Of a stretch of DNA of 64,000 nt, positions 12,001-24,000 are shown one piece after another. Both the position numbers and the translations under genes were made by a program. The notes beneath the pieces were generated by a model. The model was not told where the DNA came from and did no database searches. It saw only the letters and a program-made list of their open reading frames with translations. The stretch is taken from assembly GCF_902459465.1 (NCBI RefSeq), contig NC_047062.1, positions 23,627,919 through 23,691,918 of the forward strand, written 5' to 3'. Position 1 is the stretch's first letter, and each line of letters begins with the position of its first letter. Source of the DNA: Asterias rubens. Its lineage: Eukaryota > Echinodermata > Asteroidea > Forcipulatida > Asteriidae.

Positions 12001-15000
12001 AGGTAACATAAGACTCCTCTTTACACGAAATATTGACATCCATTCACATAACACTAGATCAGCTACTAAAATTCATATTGGAAAGGCTCCGACCACTTTA
12101 TTTATGAAAACAGTCAGACATCAAGGCCCCCTACTCTGGAATCAACTCACCCCAATACCTTCATTTAGAACTGTGCACAGCTTCAAAAAATACTTGAAAA
12201 ACCTACTTTTAACCAGTATCGTTTAAAACGACACCACCTGTAACTACACGCGTACCATGATTATCCATTCCAAATTATCTACTTTTGTAATTTCTTAAGT
12301 AATTATGTTCCTGTTCATTTTCCTTTTTGTTATCAACTCTCAATATGTATTTAAGGCTGCATAGCAAACACATTGTCTTAAACAGTTTAATTACAAACAA
12401 ACATTGTTTTGTGTTATTTTTTTGCTGTATGCATTAACCTTTCACTGTACTTTTATTTCATCAATCAACATTGTTATTGTTATAAAGTAAAACCAATTAA
12501 TTTATATTATAAAGGATCCAGGCTCTGTACAAGCCTGGGCTTTTTCCTGGTGCCCTCCTCTTATCACCCTTTGTTCCTTTGTCTTGTATGTTTTATGATT
12601 ATTTATTGTGATATTTGGAAATAAAAAACAAACAAACAAACAAACAATAACGTGCAATTCACATGGTTTACTATTTACAGATAATTCTTATCTGACTTTA
12701 CATGCACAGAGGCAAAAACACTTCTCCAATGCTGTTTGATTTTCTTCTTGAATTGAAGTGCATGTTTTGTATCATCATGTATTTATTCTCATTTGAATAC
12801 ACTTTCAATTACAGGATGGATACAAATATTCACTAAAGCTCAGTCTGGTTTCTACCTCCATGATCCGGTGGTCAAAGAACATCAACAAAGATTTAACCTC
12901 CAGTAAAAAATTACTAGACATAAAATAACAGTGCAAACAGAACAACACCAAAATATATAAAACAACAACCCAACTTTACAACTAAAAACACCAGAAAAAT
13001 AAACATAAATAGCTAAATAAAACTGTTTAAGTCCAGGGCAAGGATGGGCTGGGATAGAAGGGGGGGGGGGCATTCTCACGGAACATAGAAAATGGCCTTG
13101 CGCCTACGACAAAAGAAAATCCCAGAGCTGGTTGCAGACCCACAAATTGTTTGTTTAGCAAGTAAATCAATTCGCATCCTCTAAGGCTTCTAACAACCCT
13201 GTGAAAATGTCATCCTATTAGGTGGTCAGGTGCAAAGATTATAGAGTGCCGAAGGCGGCGCAAGATGGGGGAACTGGAGCCCTTGTTATTGTTGGAGTAT
13301 TTCAGCGAGAAAATGGCAAGGTGTGCGTTTTATCAGGGATTTTGAGCGGGCATTCATATAAGGCTTAATGCTAGCGCAGGAATCAATTATAAGCAGGTGA
13401 TTTGGAGGGTCTTAAAATGCTATTTTCAAGACTTTAAAGGGTGTGGGTACTTTTTGTACGACACAAAACTCAATGTCCTCAGATTTACATTAAACTTACA
13501 CGGTTTGAAGATAATGGTGATAGAAAACTTCCCTTACATGAAATATTACTTACTGGGGTGATTTATTTTTTGAGAATGAAGATGAAACAATGTCACAAAA
13601 ATAATTTTTCGTCTCAGATGACGAAATTATTTTGTACAATGTATTTACGCGACTCTACTAAAAACATTGATCGGTGATTTTCACCTTTTCTCATGCCTAA
13701 TGAAGCTGAAATTTCTACAGGTAAATTATATTACATGATCTTCATTCACAATGAGTACGAATTCATGTCATGGCCAAAAACTTGAACTACAAAAGGTATC
13801 AAAATGCTTTAACTGTACAAACAATGTAGTTGAGATGGACCTAAAATCACTGAGCCTTGAGATCAAAACTTAAGCAATATGTTGAAAACAAGCAATCCCA
13901 TACTTTTACATGTGTGTCTCTAAAATAATTTCAAAAAAAAATCGGTTTGCAAAAATTAATTGAAAGTCAATGAAATATAAGATCTACAGCAGATACAGTA
14001 ATAAGATAATTTCATTCTCTGCATCTGTTTCCCCCTTCATGGGAAATAGATGATTCCAGTTATCCAAGATGGTGAGAGGTAAGATAAACAACTGAGCTCC
14101 TTATTGATCTAACTCCAAGACGGTTCTTCTTCATCTTCATGTCTTGGAGGGAAATAAAGAAGCTTTTGCGCTGTGTACACAGTCCAAATGTGGGCGTCTT
14201 AAAGGGCTTTGATACCCTTTTAGCCATGACATGAATCCCTACTCACTGTGAATGAAGATGTATTGTAAATTTACCTGCAGAAAATTCAGCTTCATATACA
14301 TGTAGTCATCAAGTTTTTGAGAAAACAAGTGAAAATCACAGAGCAATGTTTTCAGGAGAAGCTCCACATACCAGTTCTGGTATCAGAGATACATACATTG
14401 AGTCAATGTACAAGTACATGTACATGTACATTGACTTAAGCCAATGACTTGGACTTATCACTCAGACTCGAGTCGCCAATTTTTATTAAACTTGTGACTA
14501 ACTTGACTTGACTTGCTTGAAGGAAAAATGACTTGTGACTTGATTTGACTTAAAGGCAGTGGACAGCATTGGTAATTACTAAAAATATTTATTAGCATAA
14601 AACCTTTCTTGGTGATGAGTAATGGGGAGAGGTTGATGGTATAAAACATTGTGAGAAACGGCTCCCTCTGAAGTGCCATAGTTTTCGAGAAAGAAGAAAT
14701 TTTCCACAAATTTGATTTCGAGACCTCAGGTTTAGAATTTGAGGTCTCGAAATCAACCATCTAAACGCACACAACTTGTGACGTGTGACAAGAGTGTTTT
14801 TTTCTTTCATTATTATCTCGCAAGTTCGATGACCGATTGAGCTCAAATTTTCACAGGTTTGTTATTTTATGCATATGTTGAGATACACCAACTGTGACGG
14901 CTAGTTTTTGACAATTACCAATAGTGTCCACTGCCTTTAAAGACACTGGAAACTATTAGTAATTGTCAAAGCCCAGTCTTTTCACTTGGTGTATCTCAAC

Positions 15001-18000
15001 ATATGTATGCACAAAATAACAAACCTGTGAACTGAATTGGTCATCGCAGTTGCAAGATAATAATGAAAGAAAAAACACCCTTGTCACATGAAGTTGTGTG
15101 CTTTCAGACGCTTGATTTCGAGACCTCAAATTCTAATTCTGAGGTCTCGAAATCAAATTCAAATATTTTAGTTTTCTTTCTCGAAAACTATGTTACTTCA
15201 GAGGCAGCCGTTTCTCACAATGTTTTATACCCGTGTGTACTATCAACAGCTCTCCATTGATCATTAACAAGTAAGTTTTTATGCTAACAATTATTTTGAG
15301 ATATTACCAATATACAGTATAGTGTCCACTGCCTTTAAAGGAAAAAATGACTTGACTTGATTCTTTAAGTTGCGCGAGCTGAGAATCGACTTGAATAAAT
15401 TTGATGTTGAGACCATTGCAACTAATATTTCAAATGAATATCACTGCTGGCGGTCCCAATGTTTTTGAGTGCTCAAGACTGTCATAAGAGATTAGATCTG
15501 CACGGATACGCAGACACGTAGGTGCACCTGCTCATATAGACGTGACATGCAAAATGTATGAATGAGCGACGTACTTGTTTGTGAATAGAAACAGTGTAAT
15601 CTTCCATACAATCCGTTAAGGACAGGAGTGTATATCAGTGTACATGTATCATTACACTCAAGTGCAGAAGCAGCGACTAAGAATTGTTTTCAATATCTTT
15701 TAAATAAATTTCAATGAAAAATAAATACTTTTGTTTTAATTAGACCGTAGGCCTACATGTTGTTTATAAAGCTTTTTGTCTCGAGACATTTAACTGTAAA
15801 CATATTGTAAATTTCATTTTAAATTTGTGTCCTTCATCACCATGCATTGTGCCACCATGAGCTGCACCTTAGCATAATTTCGGGACATTATGTGACTTGT
15901 GACTTGGTTTCTGGACTTGCGAAAATTTGACTTGTTACTTGACTTGACTTTAGCAAAAGTACGACTTGAGAAAAAAAACATTGAAAGCTGATCTGATTCG
16001 TCACCGTACATGTACTGTAGTAATCAATCAATTAAGTCGATATTGCCAACTTATTAAATGACAACCTAGTTACTAATAAAATATCAAGTTTAAAAAGAGC
16101 TTTCATATCCCACCCCTTTAAAGGCAAAGCGTGCAATTAGTTTTTGGTAAGGGGGGGTGACTGTTTGACTGTTCCCTTTACATAAAACATCAAACTAAAA
16201 AGGTGATCACGTTTTTTTTTAGATATCGCTGCAAATCCGGAGCAAATACACTGCGCCGGAAGAACAATCCCTTATTGACCCAATTCACCTGACGTCATTA
16301 TCAAAATCATCGTCGAGCACCATATTGGTTAGCAATGTCACTGTGCGTTATTCAGTGAAGGGCCCATTTTAGGCGACGGGGCGTTTTCACTTAAACCCAT
16401 GTGCCCAACAAAAATGGTGAGCGTGGCACAGTCGCCGCGTGTTACGCAGGTGCAAGGGGTCAATAGGAATACATTAGTTTTAAGAGTAATAAACAAGCGT
16501 ATACCTTCCCTTTAAAGTTGAAGGTACATTTAATGAAAAGTACATGGCAGGCATAGGCCAACTATAAAGCCCCCACTCATCATGGGGAATTGGCCATTGG
16601 CAATAAAGAATTTAATTTCGTTTCTGCACAACTGGAGTGTTTTATGAGTTTTTTTTTTTTACCTTCTATCGTTACCGACAACGTCCAGATAACCAACTGG
16701 GGGTGAGTTTGATGGGTCGTACTTGCCGTGGGTTATCTGCCTCACGTAGGCAACCAACCGTACTTTGTCTTTGTAGGAAAGATGAAAGGCTTTTCCCTCT
16801 TTTTCTGCAAGTGGGAAAAAAATTGAAAATAAAACATTGATTTAGAAAAGATTTTGAAGGTGCAAATTAAGGTTAATAATGATTGAAAATAAAAAATAAA
16901 CTGAGCCTAACCACTACAGTGTAAAGCCCTAAAAGGCACTGGACACATTTGGTAATTACTCAAAAATATTTATTGACATAAAAACTTACTTTGTAACAAG
17001 CAATGGAGAGCTGTCATTAAAAACACTTCCCTCTGAAGTAGCAAAGTTTTTGAGGAGGTTATTTATCACAAAAATATTTGAATCGCCTCAAAGAAAGCAC
17101 AACAAAATGGTGCAGAAAGGTTTTTGTGCTTTCATTGTTTTATGGCAACTTTCATGACCAACTGAGCATTTTTGTGTACAGATTTGTTACTTTATGCATA
17201 CGATACGGTAAATGACAACACAACACCCAGGCAAACCCCTCCTCTTATGGATTTGGATCAGGTTTTTTCAACATATGTACATTACACAAACAGCGTTACG
17301 TCCCATCAGAAGGACAACCAATGATTTTGTTCATTTTATAGACGATGTGACCTGTGACATCACATGTTTACAAAAGAGCCACAGAGCCTGGACTTCCTGC
17401 AGGCATGATTTGTACACAGCTCAATGGAAGAAAACATCAAATCTTATATTTTATGGAGATTGCACTGTCTAATTCTTTATCAACTTTTGATATGATGACC
17501 AGCTTTTACTTTCATAACTCATGGTTTTATGTGGAAATTATGACACATAGTGCTGGTTTTTTTTGGGTTTTTTTGCCGCTAGAGGGCGCTGTTCGTTTGT
17601 GAATGAGATCTTATGGGCGGATTGATATTAGTTTTAGACAGTGTCACTCGGTTCATTCATAAAAATAACCGGATCTAATTTAAAGATGGTGATTTGCTGT
17701 TTCTTTTGATCGTGATTAACTCCACGTGAAGGAAAACTTTCGTTATCTTTGAACAAATTACGTCAGAAATATCATTGTTTTAACTCTTCACGGAGGTGAG
17801 CATAGTTAAATACTTAATTTAGGCTGTTTTATGCTGTCTTAATAGAAGTTTCATAAGGATTCAGACAAAAATATTCCTATCAGTTGTCGCCCGACGTCCG
17901 CGGATATTTCGGATATTAAAGAATATCCGGTTACTTGGTTGTAATTACAGAACTATCCGGTTTATAAATAGTTATTCGCGCCCTATGCGGATATCCGGTT

Positions 18001-21000
18001 AAGAAAAAAAAGGCATTCGCGGTTACGGATAGGAAAACCTATTCGCCATTAACCGGATATTCGAATTATTCGCCCAGGCCTAATGACACAAAATGTCAAC
18101 TTTCCCATTGAACCAGAATACTGAAGGAATGTACAAGGTCACACTTATTATTGTTAACGAGATTCACATGGTTAAGCACTGATGACAGGTATTATAGGTA
18201 TGCATGAATTATGAGACCCATTTAACTATAGAGCGCCTTGTTAAAGGAACATGTTGCCTTGGATCAGTCGAGTTGGTCTTTGAAAAGCGTTTGTAACCGT
18301 TTGTTATAAAATGCATGGTTAGAAAGATGTTTTGAAAGTAGAATACAATGATCCACACGAATTTGCCTCGAGATTGCGTGGTTTTCCTTTTACTTTGCGA
18401 ACTAACACGGTCAGCCATTTATGGGAGTCAACCATTTGACTCCCATAAATGGCCGACCGTGTTCGTCGACGAGGTAAAAGGAAAACCGTGCAATTTGGAG
18501 TGATACTGTACTTGTGTTGATCATTATATTCTACTTTTAATTTATCTATCTAACCATTTGCATTTCACAATAAACGGTTACAACGCTTTTCAAAGACCAA
18601 CTCGTCCGATCCAAGGCAACGTGTTCCTTTAAGGTTTTATAAGGTGCTGCAATGCAATCTGTAGCCAACAAACCATACTATAACACTGGGGCAAACCCCT
18701 ATTCTTAACCATTTATATGCAATGGCGTATGCTATTCTTAGTCTCTGTAGAGACTTTACACTACATACCATCATAAAATGTGACTATTTACCTTGAATAT
18801 TGGTAATGTAAAACGGAACGCCAAACCTACCAGCCACTTGGCCTTAATTGATTCCTTGTTGAATTACAAAAGATACTCTGTTTGTAAATTTGTGAAATGT
18901 ACTCTGTCTTTTTCTTCTTCATGACACATGTAATAGTGACTAATGTTTTGAACCCTTTTTGCTTTAGTTCGTAAGGCTTGTTCCGTGTTGCATTTTATGT
19001 ATGAAACAGTTCATATAGGCCTATATAATTATTTTTTTATTTTCATTTATTTTGTTTTAACTTGTACAATATATATTTCCAAATTAAAATGTAAATTTCC
19101 TCATACCTTTTAGCCTTAATACCTAAATGAAGTACTTGGCTTGTTTTCTGTACAATTTTACATTGAACAACTCTTATTTTTGTCTGAATTATTATTACTT
19201 CTAAGGTTACAATAAAGCTAATGATATAACACCCACCATGAAGGTCAAGTTGATAACACAATTCAAAGAAGTTTCCTGTGATCACACATGCAGGAAATTG
19301 TTTACTTCAAGTGCTTTCAAGAACACACTCCATGTCAGTACATGAAGAGAAAGGAAAAATTTCCGTACGGCGCCTCCACTTTTTCATTCGATATGAAATA
19401 ATATAGTATCTAATTTACCTCAATGAGATATCCCTTTATGTAAAAATGAGTGAAAAAGTTGCGGCGCCATACGGAAAGTTATCCAAGAGAAATTAATCAA
19501 CATATCAAATTTTACAGTGCAAAACTAGGCCTATACTAGCCTATTGTACAATATGTACAAATGCAATACATTTTATTTTTAAAGGCACTGGACACTATTG
19601 GTAACTGTCAAAGGCTAGCCTTCACAGTTGGTGTATCTCAACATATGCATAATATAACAAACCTGTGAAAATTTGAGCTCAATCGGTCATCGAATTTGCG
19701 AGATAATAATGAAAGAAAAAAAACCCTTGTCACACTGAAGTTGTGTGCGTTCAAATGCTTGATTTCGAGACCTCAAGTTCTAAATCTGAGGTCTCGAAAT
19801 CAAATTCGTGGAAAATTACTTCTTTCTCAAAAACTTTGGCACTTCAGAGGGAGCCGTTTCTCACAATGTTTTATACCATCAACCTCTCCCCATTACTTGT
19901 CACCAAGTAATTATTTTTAATTATTTGCACTGTAGCATACGTAAATGTACTAAATGTACGTAATAAACCACAACACAAGAGCAGTACATGTATAAAAGCT
20001 CAAATTCTAAATAAAGTACAGTTACACTGTAACTGTAATACTTGCAACACATTCACAATGTTCATGAATAACCTAAATAGCACTACATTGTACATTACAT
20101 TACATTCTATAGGGCGGCCATAAATTATACTCATGTGTGTCCATCAACATTGATTTATCCTACATTTCACCATGGACGAAGAAATATTTCACCACATATG
20201 GTTATAGACTAAAACCATCTTTTAACTGGAAAAAAACACACACAATATGAAAGACAGCATACAGTCAATTAAACTCACCAAAATGGATACAACTCTCAAA
20301 TTAAAAGGCAACAATAACAGCATTTGTCAGAGGTTTTTTGTGTGAGTAGATCTAGTACAGGGAACACATCGCTAAATAAATACTGGGACTGTCTGCATTC
20401 TACATGTACCTGCAGCAGGATGGACTGGTGCATTTTGTCTGTAGGGTAAATTAAATGATGCACGGATAGACCTGCAGCAGGATGGACTGGTGCATTTTGT
20501 CTATAGGGTAAATTAAATGATGCACGGATAGACAGTCTGAAAGGGTTCATAATCATAATAAAGGCAACTGACATGGACGAGGGGAATAATAACTACAGTC
20601 CCTCGTTACTGCTTGGACCAGTCCATTCATCAGGGAGGGTGATCTGGGAGGGTGGCAATTTATGCTTCTGTAAAGAATCGCCATCCTCAACAAATATGCT
20701 GATTTAAAAAAAAAGATTCCCCTTTAATAATCGATTGAGAAGAAATAAATTTCCCAATTGAAAAGCACTACGAAAGTTGGCAATTTGTATGTGTACATAA
20801 AAAATAGTTGCAGGAGGGTGATGTGTTCATGCTCATATTTTCATTTTCCAAATCAGGTACAAAAGTACACATGTATGTACATGGAATGAAAATAAGCCAG
20901 GGGATAAAGTTCACAGACCTGGGGCCAATTTCATAGAGCTGCTTAAGCAAAACAATTGCTTAAGCACGAAAATAACTCGCTTATTTTACACATGTTACTG

Positions 21001-24000
21001 GTCAAAATTTAATGCCATATACATTGCTTGTGACTGGTATTTAGCTGTTGTTTACTTAGCATAACAATTGAGTGGAGTCTTGGCCGGTAATCTGAATTTA
21101 CTAAGCAAGGATTTTTTTGCTTAAGCAAAATTTTGTGCTTAAGCAGCTCTATGAAATTGGGCCCTGGTTTTAGCATTATCACATTTCATTTTCCTTTTTT
21201 TTGAGTAAGAGTGACCTTGCCCCTTTTATGAATAAATTTCCAAGCCTCCATAAATGTACATAAAAACTGTATAAAAAAAACAAGTGACACATGGATGTTG
21301 ATTGTTTCTAGCTCTTTCTTTCTTTCCATTGAATCATGGAGGAAGGAAATATCGCAATAAATAATTAATTTATGGAAGTTTACTATAAAAAATGAATTCT
21401 TGTACAATGTTTTACAAGGGATTGGACATCTGTGATAATTATCAAAGACCAGTACCCTCACTTGTTGTGTCCAAACACATAGGCCTACATACACGCATAC
21501 ATAGCAAATTGGTGAAAATTTTGGCTCAATTGGACGCCGAAGTAGCAAGAGAATAATGACAGAAAAAACACCCTTGTTGCACAAATTTGTGTGCTTTTTT
21601 TCAGATGCCTTGTATCAAAGGCTTCAGGCCTGAAGTCTTTTAACATTTGAGTGAGAAATTACCTCTTTCTCAAAAACTATATTACTTCAGAGGGAGCAAT
21701 TTCTCACAATGTTTTATACTAAATGTATTAATAGCTCTCCATTGCTCGTTACCAAGTCAGGTTTTATGCTAACGATTATTTTGAGTAATGACCAATAATG
21801 TCCAGTGACTTTAATAGTATGTAATGGTCAGACAGTAGAAGAGTTTTGAAAGTTATCCTGTTGGAAATTTATTGCATCACATGTGTTAGGAGTCTGCTGC
21901 ATGCCAAAAGTTTTCGCTACTAAGTTCAGGCTTTACTCATAAAATCTCCCATTTTAGGCCTATCGCTTGGAAATATTTCTTGTGACAGAAACTTCTATTG
22001 TTAAGAGTACAGTATTGAAGAGGTATGCAATTTAGCCGAGTGTAATACAAAAATAATAATCAAAGTACTAGCTCAAAATCCATGCTTTTGGTTTTCAGTG
22101 AAGCCAGTTTGTGTGAAATGGGCTTGACATACTGTACATCATGTAGCCCTACACAGTGAGATTATATGTCACACACACATCACCTGGCCTTGCAATAGTT
22201 ATGACATAATTACCGGAGTAGACAAGACAATAAACCACAGTATGGAGTATTGTTTGTTTTCCTCACCATCTTATTTATTCATGACATAAAAGCTAATAAG
22301 CATGTGGTGTTTCAATTTAATGGGTTACTGCCCAAAAATAATTGCCTACGAAAGCCAACCACAGGGATCGAAATTAACTACATTTTCAAGGTAGCCCACA
22401 GGGCTAGTCATATTCTGAAATTTTACCAGCCCCGAATAAATTTCAGTCGCTGGATTTTTCCCCCTAATTTATTGCAACCAAACAAAGTCACAAACTAACA
22501 AATATTTCCCTTTACAAAAGTCATAAACCACCAGGGATCAAAATTACCACTGCACTAGCCTGATTGACTGAGAATTATTCTAGTTTGATGGCCCAGTAGT
22601 AGGCAAATGTGGATTAAACCATTAAACATAAAAATGCATCATCAACAAATCGTTTCCCACCCTCCAACAACAAAAAAGCGGAAAAGAAAAAGAAATTCAC
22701 TCATTCTTATTCTCACAAAAATAAATAAAAGACAGCTTCCCTCCAACTGCCCCTCATCTGTTTCTTGAAAACAGTTTAGAGTTGTTCCACAACTGCGGTT
22801 GTTTCTAATTTCAAAGTATTGTTGTAAGCATATTCTATTGTTCTATACTAGGTGTACTACGGCCTCTACATCAAATTTCTTCAAAAATAAAAGAAATTCA
22901 AATACTCGACCGGCCCTTAAGAAAAAGAGGGAAAAAACAGAACTTCAGGCCAAATACCAGTTGATCATCCCGGGTTTTTCAAAAAGAGAATTCTGAGCCT
23001 GTTTTATTATAAAAAAATATAACAAAATTAAGCAGGAAAGAGCCTGAGACTAAATATTTGCGTGATTTTAAGAACTTAAAAGTCTAAAATATGGATTTCA
23101 AATGAATCGATCAAATGAGTGGTTATGCCAGTTAAGTGCTACTACAACCTTACTAGTTTTACAATATTTATTCATAAAATAGCTAAGACAGTTTATCCAT
23201 GTCCTTACTCTATGGTTTATATCCATTCTGATTGGTCGAGAGGGCATCACGTGGGGGTGTTTGGACGGATGATATAACACCAGTAAAAAGTGTTGTAAGA
23301 TGGGCGTGACACGCGAGCTTGCACCTGTGCTTAAGACAGTTCCTTCATTCCTATTGGTCGAGAGCAACGGCTGGAACAGTTGTGCCGCATCACGCGAAAC
23401 GCGCAACGCACACAGAAATCTCCTTATAAGGAGTTGTTTACCCGAGGGCCTTACCATTTCATAGCTGGAGCGGTGTTGTGTTGAAAGAAATCATTGAACA
23501 ATTATAATTTTTGCATTTATTTTACTTTTTGACCAAAAAGTGTTGACGTTTTTTGACCGAAAAGGTATTTATGAATGGGAATCAAAGTGTGTTGAATCGG
23601 TTGAATCTCTCTCATCAAGTCATACAACATTGGTTTAACATTGATAAATCAATCTATAAATTGTGAATAAATAAATTTACATTTTGACCCTAGAAGAGTC
23701 TTTTTGAGGGCTGAATGACAACACAACACACATGAACAGGTACAGTGTGACTAAAGCCCTTTTCACACCTGAGAGCAATTTAGCAAGGGTCCCTTGGTGA
23801 GGATCTTAATGGTTTGTGGTAAATAGGTTCCAGAGAGTTGGCCCGAAACAAAAATGAATGATCCATCGGCTATTCGCATTTTTCTCTTTGGGATGGTAAG
23901 ACAGGGCTGTTCCAACGTCAGGCAGGCCTTCCCTTGATCGTTTGCAATGCAATCTGTCAGATAGACCGGCGACAGATCATTCAGAGCTTTGTAGACGTAG

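Noticed and set aside
14458..14846. ORFs such as [17 protein letters not shown] found at many places
   Set aside because: Translations of the family A MITE; the same peptides recur at each copy.
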